In this document: one piece after another, positions 56,640-64,000 of the stretch
Position numbering within the stretch: the first letter of the stretch is position 1
Layout of the letters: each line of letters starts with the position of its first letter
Source of the DNA: Allolobophora icterica
Taxonomy: Eukaryota > Annelida > Clitellata > Crassiclitellata > Lumbricidae
NCBI GenBank assembly: GCA_963556255.1
Contig: OY744604.1
Location: 95,675,980 to 95,739,979, forward strand
Length of the DNA: 64,000 bases
Direction of reading: 5' to 3'
Program-made: the position numbers and the translations under genes
Notes under the pieces: generated by a model
The model's input: only the letters and a program-made list of their open reading frames with translations
The model's database searches: none
What the model was told of the DNA's origin: nothing

Positions 56640-57043
56640 CCCAAAATGACTCACGACAACCCATTTGTCGAAGTGCTGGCAGTGTCCGGTTTGTCCTTGA
56701 CCTGCGACGTTGCAAGGGGACAGTCAATGTACCTGTGCCTCTGCACAACCTGTTCACGAAGGTGGCTGTTGACCGGAAGGTTGCTATGCGTCTGCTCGAA
56801 TTTCTTGAAAATGGTGAGCGTGTCTATCGCTCATACAGAAGAAAGAGAATAATTCAGAAAACCAAGAAAATTAGCATGTCGATATCGAAGTCTAAACTGC
56901 CGCAGTTCACTGACCATCCTCAGAAGTCACCATCAACAATGGAGAAGGAGAAAAACGATCTCTCAGCCAAGGACATGGCAGAGGCACATAGGAACATGGA
57001 CATTGCTAAGGAGCGGGGCATGGACCTCAGGCGGGATGAATGA
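56640..57043 (+). CDS. hypothetical basic frame next to minisatellite
   Basis: An open frame from about 56714 to 57043 reads VPVPLHNLFTKVAVDRKVAMR, a basic RRKRIIQKTKKI stretch, then an acidic/lysine-rich tail ending RGMDLRRDE. I do not recognise it, there is no clear ATG, and the frame stops where the 35-bp minisatellite begins. It may be a captured exon or part of the adjacent composite element. Confidence 0.2.
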
Positions 57044-57044
57044 A

Positions 57045-57420
57045 CAAAATATAAACTAAACTAGAAGTGGGATCAACGATTAAAATATAACTTAAACTGG
57101 AAGCGGGATCAAGGATTAAAATATAGTAGAAAATACAGTAGAACCTGGATGAATGATTGAAATATGACTAAAACTAGAGGCGGGATGAACGACCAAAATA
57201 TAAACTAAACTAGAAGCGGGATCACGGAAAGTCATAATAGACGAAATGTCGGTAGAAATAGAAGCGTTAACAAAAGGCACCGAATTGACCGGCGCCGAAT
57301 TGACCATGCGCCGAATTGACTGCGCCGAATTGACCGCGCCCAATTGACCGTAGCCGAATTGACCGGCGCCGAATTGACCGACGCCGAATTGACCGGCGCC
57401 GAATTGCCATGGCACCAGGC
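57045..57420. repeat. 35-bp minisatellite plus CGCCGAATTGAC terminal repeats
   Basis: 57045-57235 repeats the same ~35-bp unit as 9995-10330 (AACTAGAAGCGGGATCAACG). 57275-57410 has about eight 12-15-bp CGCCGAATTGACC units, analogous to the terminal GGGGTTATTGTCC units of the element at 9944-10493. Confidence 0.75.
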
Positions 57421-57847
57421 CTAGTCAGTAACGACGATCTCAAAACGTTCGAATGTCTGTATGTTAGGACGGGACTGAATACTTCGACTTTGGCCAAGAG
57501 AGCAGTGGCTCGGAAAGTGTTTAAAAGTTGCGTGAGCTAACCTCAGCTAAGTATTCTACAGACCTAAGATGGATAGAATTATACTTTATAACCAATAAGA
57601 ATATTTTGTCATTTTTTACAATCAGTGGAAAAATTTATTGTAGCCTACTTGGCCTACATATTCATGAAATGAAACGCGTCTATAGCACAATAAGTCAATA
57701 ACTACTTTAGCAAGCATCAAATACAAAGCGCCAGCCAAAAGTTGTGAGAATGCTTCTGCCTCGGCGCTACTAAAGAGCCAAAACTTGTGTGCGCATTGAC
57801 ACCTTTGGCGCCATGGCTCCCGGACCCCTGGCCAAGAGATTCAGTCC

Positions 57848-57986
57848 AAGTCGACAAAGTCGACCAAGTCGATCTTTCATTTGCCAAGTCGATCGAGTCG
57901 ACGAGAGGTCGACTAGTCGACAAAGTCGATCGAGTCGATCGTCGGCCGAGCCAAGTCGATCGTAGCAGGTCGACTCGATCGATCAC
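57848..57986. repeat. GTCGA-rich clustered repeat
   Basis: More than fifteen GTCGA/TCGAC motifs (AAGTCGATCGAGTCGAC type) in 140 bp, dense in CpG and in local palindromes, within CpG-poor surroundings. Confidence 0.8.
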
Positions 57987-58189
57987 GGGGCTCATGGGGT
58001 GATGAGAGGTGAAGAAGTTAAGGAGGTTAATGTTCAAATAAGCAAGTAAAAATAGGTCTTACTAGCATATCTGGGCCCCTCAAGTGTGGTGGGGGCTCCT
58101 GTTTGTCAGAACATGCCGAACGTGCATTAATCCGCCTCTAGCAACACATAAAAATCTACATTTACCGAATGGTGGAAAGTTTTCTTCAT

Positions 58190-58755
58190 GGTGTCATCGA
58201 TGTAACAAAATGACCTTGACCGTGACCATTCAAGGTGAAGATGACCCCAAATGGCGAAAATAATATCAGAAGTGAATTCCACATACCAAAATTAGTTGAA
58301 TTAGACATATTACACCTGTTTCTACTGCTAAATTCGGCTATTTTATTATAAAAATCGTCGATGTAATAAAATGACCTTGACCGTGACCTTTCAAGGTGAA
58401 GATGACCCCGAATGTCGCAAATACTATCAGAAATGAATTCCACACACCAAAATTAGTTGAATTAGGCATATTACAGCTGTTTCTACTGCTAAATTCGGCA
58501 AAGTTATGTATAATCGAAATTGTCGATGTAGCAAAATGACCTTGACCGTGACCTTTCAAGGTGAAGATGACCTCTAGCGGCGAAAACAATATCAGAAATG
58601 AATTCCTCATACCAAATTTAGTTGAATTAGAGATATTACTCCTGTTTCTACTGCTAAATACGGCTAAGTTATCGTCGATGTAACAAAATGACCTTTCAAG
58701 GTGAAGATGACCCCGAATGGCGGAAACAATATAAGAAATGAATTTCACATACCGA
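58190..58755. repeat. tandem satellite, ~150-170-bp unit, 4 copies
   Basis: Units begin near 58190, 58357, 58522 and 58674: TCGATGTAACAAAATGACC, TTCAAGGTGAAGATGACC, TCAGAAATGAATTCCACA, TTAGTTGAATTAG, TTTCTACTGCTAAATTCGGC. Each of the first three has TGACCTTGACCGTGACC. Confidence 0.85.
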
Positions 58756-59183
58756 AATTAGTAAGATTAGAGGTATTACACGTGCATATACTCTAAAAAA
58801 CAAAAAAGATGATTTTTCCAGTATGGCCGACGGCGGCAATTTTGGATTTGGCCATAGCGTCATTCGTGGCATTGTGCCAGAAAAGCACCACGGTGATTTT
58901 TCATGTCTAGGGGCCCATTGACTAACCCTTCGTCGGGCGTGGGGTCAAAAATGACCCCAGAGTGCATTTTCAAACTACGGATCGATATTAAAAAGTGAAA
59001 TGGCTGCTGTGATCTTTCATGAGAATTATTGTACAGGTTGTCTCTACGAATTCCAGTTGAGTATTCCTGCGAATTTTAGATGGACAAAAAATTACAAGAC
59101 ATTTATACAGATTGGGTCATGGGGTCATTTTTGACCCCATTACTGATTATTGATGTTTCTTTCTCAGAAGACAGTCTAATTTG

Positions 59184-59425
59184 TGGGGCGTGGTGGCTCA
59201 GTGGTTAGTTCGGCGCCTTGTGACCGGAGGGTTGCAGGTTCGAATCCCACTCTAGCCGCTGCGTACGGACCTTGGGCAAGTCCTTCACTCGCAATTGCTC
59301 GTAGCGCTTCGGCGTGAAAATTCCGGCACAGTATCAAATGCTGTTGTCGGGAGCGCCTCTGAGTAGTAGTTGACTTCGAGAGGCGCTATAGAAATATCCG
59401 GAATAAAAAATAAAAAAAAATAAAG
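59184..59425 (+). mobile_element. full-length tRNA-derived SINE
   Basis: Pol III box A TGGCTCAGTGGT (59194-59205) and box B GGTTCGAATCC (59238-59248) at tRNA spacing, a body with GACCTTGGGCAAGTCCTTCA, and a 3' end GAGGCGCTATAGAAATATCC followed by an A-rich tail. The 3' end resembles LINE tails in this window, suggesting mobilisation by such LINEs. Confidence 0.9.
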
Positions 59426-60036
59426 TTGCACAAAACTCACAATTTTACTTCCTTATTTATTGTTCCTTTTTACACAACGCTCAAGGTGCAATGATTCCAG
59501 GGCAGAGGCGTAGGTTTGGTCTAAAAAGTGGGGGGTACCAGTTTCTTGCATGAGGTTATCAACTTCTGCAATAAGACCAGACGATAGAAACCTTCAGCAC
59601 AAAGTTCTCAACCAGCCTTTGGCCGGTAGTGCTGTTCTGCAACCTGCTGGATATTGCGGCACTTCAGGCTTACGTCCTTCATGAGAAATGGAAGGTGGAC
59701 AAAACTCCAGTGAGAAAGTGTCGTCAAGAAACTGGGAAAAAGACCTTTGCCAAGAGCTACAGGAACAGCGATGCAACTCATAGTGGACTGATTAGAGCAT
59801 GACTGTTAGACGACACTATGGAACTTCCACAGAAACGAGGTCGCTGCCAAGTTTTCCCAGACAGCCTGACAAAAAAGCCATGGCTGTGTGCAAGGCATGT
59901 CATAAGAATGTGTGTGCCCTGTCCACTGTCAAATCTCCTGTCAGACATGTACCTCTGCTGATTGATGAAATACTTCCCTAGGCTCCTAGCAGTCTCCTAT
60001 GATCATTCTAGCATCATTTCATTGTATTGAGGGCAC

Positions 60037-60440
60037 TATGCATGTAAGAACAGTATTACAAGCCTATGTTTGTATGTGGCGTCATGATATCATGACGTGA
60101 CGTCATGTTATGGCGCCATGCTGTGACGCCATGTTATGTCGTCACGTCATGAGGAAGCGTTATTATATTGTATTGAATGGGCTAAACATTAGGGTAAGAG
60201 CAGTCTTACAAGCCTATGTTTGTATGTCGCGTCATGAACTCATGACGTGACGTCATGTCATGACACAACGTCATGACGTCACGTCATGACGTCATGTCGT
60301 GAGAAAGCGTCATTACATTGTATTGAGGGCGCTAAGTATTAGGGTAAGAACAGTATTGCAAGCCTATGTTTGTATGAGCCGTCATGACATCATGACGTAA
60401 CGTCATGCCATGACGTCATTTTTTGACGTCACGTCATGAG
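60037..60440. repeat. CRE-rich tandem array, 3 units of ~153 bp
   Basis: Units begin at about 60039, 60194 and 60347 (GTAAGAACAGTATTACAAGC). Each contains clustered TGACGTCA/ATGACGTCAT-type palindromes and half sites. Confidence 0.85.
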
Positions 60441-60689
60441 GAAGTGCAACAAATAATGACATTTCAGTGAATAATAATAATAATAATAATAATAATGACC
60501 TTCTCATGCAATCTATGTGCTTATTTTATTCGAATTACATGATAACTACAGTAACTATGGGGTCAAAATTGACCCCACGCCCTTAGTTGTATAGTTTTTT
60601 TCCGCCCGACGAAGGGCTAAGTGGAAGTGAGAAATCCCCCCAACACCATTTTGCAAACGGGACCTCAGGTATTAAGTCGAAATCAAGCA

Positions 60690-60941
60690 AAATTCGACAT
60701 CGAATCGACGAGCAAAGACGTCTGCGTTAAACCTCCAACAGCACTAGTCTTGAACTCAAATATACTTCTGGATAGATCACTTGACCTACAACCCAAAAAA
60801 TGGCGCCAGCTATCGAGGACGGCTAAAATTAGCCCCATGATTTAGTAAACCTTAAACGAGTCGCCTCCAAGCGAACTGCATATAATTTCCTTATGGCAAT
60901 GTAACGTATTACAAAAGAACTCAGCTCAATGACAGGAAAAA
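60690..60941 (+). promoter_or_regulatory. proximal promoter of Mab-21 copy 4
   Basis: Homologous block: TGGATAGATCACTTGACC (E-box variant CACTTG at 60778-60783), CTATCGAGGACGGCTAAAAT, CTTAAACGAGTCGCCTCC, GCGAAC and a TATA-like TATAATT at 60881. It starts only ~75 bp after the piggyBac-like element ends. Confidence 0.65.
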
Positions 60942-61083
60942 GTAAATTCTCCTCGTAGGCGCTTCAGTCCTGGAGCGAACGTTCAGTGGAAAGCCCTAGT
61001 TTCGCGCAGATGACATGATGATGGCTTTGTGATTTACACTGTATACAAAGATGATGAAACTTAAACCTACATTTACATTTAAG
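60942..61083 (+). other. probable 5'-UTR intron of copy 4
   Basis: Donor AAAAA|GTAAAT at 60942 (weaker than the GTAAGT of other copies) and acceptor TTTACATTTAAG directly before ATG 61084. Confidence 0.4.
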
Positions 61084-63879
61084 ATGACGGAATATGTGGA
61101 GAAATGGAAGGAGACAATTATATCTGAATTCATTGTTGGGTCATGTCAGTTGCTTCCAAAGTCTTACGATTCGATTTCTGAACCTACCTATTTCGGAGAC
61201 GGGTATTCCATATGTTGTGGGAGCTCTATGGAGTTCTATATACGACCATTGAATTCATGCGTCAACGACATTGATGCATTAGAGTCAAAATGTGATCATT
61301 TGGCCTTCGCAGAAGATTTTCCTGTGTTACCAAATGATGTGAGTCGCTTACATGATACCATCGAATGCTACAGGATGGAATCATACCTCGGCTTCCCAGG
61401 TTTTGTTCGACTTCGACTTTGGGGGGAAATGAATTATAGCTGGAAATGCAAAACATATGAATTTAACCGCACAACTGATATTGTACACCTTACGACCGAT
61501 ATGACTGCTCAGGTAGCTGCTCATAACCTAACTAAGAAACATTTTGGTATGCAACCATACACTGTGAGAGGCCCAGCAGTAAAGACTGAAAATAGTGCAG
61601 CAGGAGCACAGAGCGATCACGTCACATGCATATGGTGCCCTCGGTGGCCAAAAGAAGCCCAAGATTGGGCTAAACGAACTAGATATCACGGATGGCCGAC
61701 GATTGCCACAATCTCCGATGTTGTACAACAAGGTTGTCATTTGGTTTACGCTCAGCACCATTCTTGCAGAAAGGATGACCTACAGTGGAGATTTTCATTT
61801 TCAGTGGCAGAAGTGATTTTAATTCAGAGTTGGAGTCAAGTTCAGCAGATTGCGTATCATATGCTCAGATTCTTTTCCAAGAGAGAATTAATACAAAAGG
61901 ATTGTCCAAAGGAAAATGAGGTTCTCTGTACATATCACTTAAAGACGCTGATGTTATGGGCTTGTGAAGAGATGTCACCAGAATGGTGGACTTCCTCTTC
62001 GATTGTTGCAATCTGCTGTGAGTTGCTTAAACAGCTTACACAAAGGCTAAAGAGGATACACTGTCCAAACTATTTTATTCCTGAAGCAAATTTATTTCAT
62101 GAGCGTATCCGTTCGAAAATTCTTGAGGAAGTTGAAAGACAACTAAATAGATTCTGCAAACCTGGCATTCTGTGTCATTGGTTTGAGGAAAATTACATAC
62201 TTCCGAACATTGTAACATATTTCGAAGTTGTTCATTTTGTGGATTTTTCAAACTGCCTGCAATCCCTCATTGAATATCGGAAAACGTTGCAGTTAGAATC
62301 CTTGAATTTTCAGTTTTCCAACGGGTTTCCCAAATGTAATGCCTACACTCGTCTATCAACTACTAATTCTCGAACATCACAACCGAGATCAATTTTAGTT
62401 AAAATGCGTGAATTTAGAGAAAGTACATTGTTATTAGACAGAAGAATGTCAAAACTACCAATATCGGTTGATGTTTCGTGTTTCACTTATTTTGATAAAA
62501 CGGTGTTTTGTTTGAACACTGCATATAGGTTAGGTAATGGAGAAATACCATGGGATAGCGAACTTTTCGAATATATCAAAGGAATTTTCTGGAAACGTAA
62601 AGTCGTCAGGTGTCGATATCATCTATTTCCTGAACCCCTAACAGCAGGGAAAAGCCAGTGTCACTTTTTGCAAGCACAGAACTTGATGGAAAATTTAACT
62701 GGATCAAATAGCCCTTCGGAATTTCAACTATTGTCTCTGATGTCGAAAGAGTTTCTACGAAAGGCTCTGGCATGTGGTGATCCTCAATCCAACGGCATTT
62801 CTGCTGCAGCTTTGGCCTACATGGCTGCTCTACATTTTGCATTATCAGAATACCACTTAGTACTGAACCTCTGCTCAGAAGTCTTGTTATGTCAAACGAA
62901 CAAAAGGGAAAATGAAACATTGAACGCAGGTTGTTTGTTCTTCATTGACGATGTTGTTAGAATCGTTGGATTCTCCCTGCTTTTCAAGAAATATAATAAA
63001 AATATGCACTTTAATAAGAGGCAGATTTATCTCGATTTTCGTCTTACACCAAGGGTATTTGCTTACCATTTGACAGTAACATCTGCTGAAAGAATATCTA
63101 AACAAATTGGATTGAATCCTGATTTACCTTCTTCGGCATTTCCTTTAGACAAATTTTTGTTGGCTTTCGCGAAAGAAAAAACAGGCATTTTGACGAAGTC
63201 ACGCACTAGTTTGAAAACTGCCAGGCAGTGTGTCTACCGAAGAAGGGAATCAGTGACAACAAATGCGACTTTAAGTGTGGAGACTTTGATTGTTAAAGAA
63301 AATCTAATTGCATATCTAACGGAATTGGCTTTAGAAAATATGACATCATTCTACCGTGTGATCCAGAAAGACTTTGGCATCCACTGCAACACAGCTGACT
63401 GCTATCGTGCTTTGTACCTTTATAAATGTCGCCAATATAGTGAAGTGTTGCATTTATGTGAAGAAATTCTGAAGCAGCCTGATTTGCAGAGTGATTCAAA
63501 GGAGTTTGCTTTTGCGAATGTTTTGGTGGTGCCACCGTTTGATTCGTTTTTCGATAGAGACGTCCAATCGTTGCTGGGATTGCATACGCTCCTGCATTTT
63601 TTGTCACCTCTGAATGATGATTTGCGGAAATTTAAGTTAGCTGTGCAGTTTTTGGACCATGGTATACACCGTGACTCTCTTTTGAAGCATTACCGCGTTA
63701 CAAGTTTTCATTTTCTCGGGAGACATTTCCTTGCGAGATATTTGAAACTCAGATGTTTTATGGACTGTAATTATCCCCGTGGAAAGGAATTATCCACTTG
63801 CTGTTCTAGGAAAAGTAGCTTTCCATTTGATCACATTATTCGCAAGTTTTTTCGTCAGAAACATCATGAAATTTATTAA
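61084..63879 (+). CDS. Mab-21/cGAS-like nucleotidyltransferase protein, copy 4
   Basis: An intact 931-aa frame starting MTEYVEKW. The longer in-frame start at 61051 is inside the inferred intron. Signature: CGSSMEFYIRP, NDIDAL, and a third Asp in HLTTDMTA, where the surrounding residues differ from the other copies (TDMTAQ versus IDMAAR). The Mab-21 half (GWPTIATISDVVQQGCHLV, WRFSFSVAE, YHLKTLML, CPNYFIPEANLF) and the helical extension with FFDRDVQSLLGL are complete. One of three intact genes in the array. Expected to be cytosolic, with nucleotidyltransferase activity plausible but not demonstrable from sequence. Confidence 0.9.
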   Translation: MTEYVEKWKETIISEFIVGSCQLLPKSYDSISEPTYFGDGYSICCGSSMEFYIRPLNSCVNDIDALESKCDHLAFAEDFPVLPNDVSRLHDTIECYRMESYLGFPGFVRLRLWGEMNYSWKCKTYEFNRTTDIVHLTTDMTAQVAAHNLTKKHFGMQPYTVRGPAVKTENSAAGAQSDHVTCIWCPRWPKEAQDWAKRTRYHGWPTIATISDVVQQGCHLVYAQHHSCRKDDLQWRFSFSVAEVILIQSWSQVQQIAYHMLRFFSKRELIQKDCPKENEVLCTYHLKTLMLWACEEMSPEWWTSSSIVAICCELLKQLTQRLKRIHCPNYFIPEANLFHERIRSKILEEVERQLNRFCKPGILCHWFEENYILPNIVTYFEVVHFVDFSNCLQSLIEYRKTLQLESLNFQFSNGFPKCNAYTRLSTTNSRTSQPRSILVKMREFRESTLLLDRRMSKLPISVDVSCFTYFDKTVFCLNTAYRLGNGEIPWDSELFEYIKGIFWKRKVVRCRYHLFPEPLTAGKSQCHFLQAQNLMENLTGSNSPSEFQLLSLMSKEFLRKALACGDPQSNGISAAALAYMAALHFALSEYHLVLNLCSEVLLCQTNKRENETLNAGCLFFIDDVVRIVGFSLLFKKYNKNMHFNKRQIYLDFRLTPRVFAYHLTVTSAERISKQIGLNPDLPSSAFPLDKFLLAFAKEKTGILTKSRTSLKTARQCVYRRRESVTTNATLSVETLIVKENLIAYLTELALENMTSFYRVIQKDFGIHCNTADCYRALYLYKCRQYSEVLHLCEEILKQPDLQSDSKEFAFANVLVVPPFDSFFDRDVQSLLGLHTLLHFLSPLNDDLRKFKLAVQFLDHGIHRDSLLKHYRVTSFHFLGRHFLARYLKLRCFMDCNYPRGKELSTCCSRKSSFPFDHIIRKFFRQKHHEIY

Positions 63880-64000
63880 TAATCACAGAGTATTATCAAG
63901 TAAATGACAAGGTGCTGTTTTCCAACTGCAATTTTTTTATTTATTATTTAAAGTTGAAGACTGTTAATAATTTAAGAAAGGTAGTCTGTTCTCTAAATTC
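63880..64000 (+). other. 3' UTR of copy 4
   Basis: Conserved with copies 1-3 (CACAGAGTATTATCAAGTAA, AAAGTTGAAGACTGTTAATAA, CTCTAAATTC). It runs to the window edge, so the array may continue beyond it. Confidence 0.5.

Larger units (their letters stand above)
58926..60616 (+). mobile_element. piggyBac-like element, 1691 bp, decayed
   Basis: Perfect 14-bp TIRs CCCTTCGTCGGGCG / CGCCCGACGAAGGG, subterminal GGGGTCAAAAATGACCCC / GGGGTCAAAATTGACCCC palindromes, and flanking CTAA on both sides (58922-58925, 60617-60620), a variant of the TTAA target. Near 59780-59990 a broken frame encodes a Cys-rich tail (VCKACHKNVCALS) like the C-terminal domain of piggyBac transposases. A SINE and a CRE-rich tandem array lie inside. 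Confidence 0.8.

Noticed and set aside
59184..59260. Functional tRNA gene
   Set aside because: Box A and box B are present but the sequence continues into a SINE body and A-rich tail, and no complete cloverleaf with anticodon arm was evident.

Overview
This window is animal nuclear DNA. There are no bacterial-style operons. Non-LTR retrotransposon remnants, non-autonomous DNA transposons, microsatellites and minisatellites are dense, and tRNA-derived SINEs are present. The only well-preserved protein-coding genes belong to the metazoan Mab-21/cGAS-like nucleotidyltransferase superfamily. The palindromic octamer TAGGCCTA and close variants recur, and Mab-21 genes are strongly expanded, which suggests a marine invertebrate (perhaps an echinoderm, hemichordate or similar). 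That placement is inference from general impression and was not tested.

The backbone is a tandem array of paralogous, apparently single-coding-exon Mab-21-type genes, all on the plus strand: copy 1 (3371-6154, 927 aa), copy 2 (15214-18009, 931 aa), copy 3 (33816-36571, a pseudogene with two frameshifts and one nonsense codon) and copy 4 (61084-63879, 931 aa). Two much shorter relics (23712-24076 and 48262-48618) keep only the core of the fold and were found by nucleotide similarity. Each protein has an N-terminal nucleotidyltransferase core (GSS, then DxD, then a further Asp), the Mab-21 C-terminal helical half (WRxSFSVAE, YHLKTLML, CPNYFIPxANLF), and a further ~530-residue helical, TPR-like extension. 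All four long copies share a ~200-bp proximal promoter block, a short probable 5'-UTR intron and a 3' UTR. A second upstream module ('R1', with an invariant AAG/GTAAGT donor-like site) recurs through the array and may be a distal promoter or 5' exon.

The spacers are layered transposons. Block A (19.5-25.1 kb) and block B (43.5-49.6 kb) are copies of one segmental duplication, each carrying R1, a gene relic and an R2-like LINE scrap. After duplication they received different insertions. I delimit seven small hAT-like elements (most with 8-bp target-site duplications), one larger 8-bp-TSD transposon with a decayed transposase, two piggyBac-like elements, a Helitron, a foldback element with ~175-bp arms, and several CR1/L2-like LINE fragments. 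Tandem structures of note are a Helitron-borne palindrome array, a CRE-rich (TGACGTCA) array, a nuclear-receptor half-site satellite, and a 46-bp perfect palindrome.

Functional reading: the array is most simply a lineage-specific expansion of cGAS-like receptors or related Mab-21 nucleotidyltransferases, a class implicated in innate immune nucleic-acid sensing in animals. It is evolving by birth and death with shared cis-regulatory sequence. Enzymatic activity and ligand cannot be established from sequence alone.
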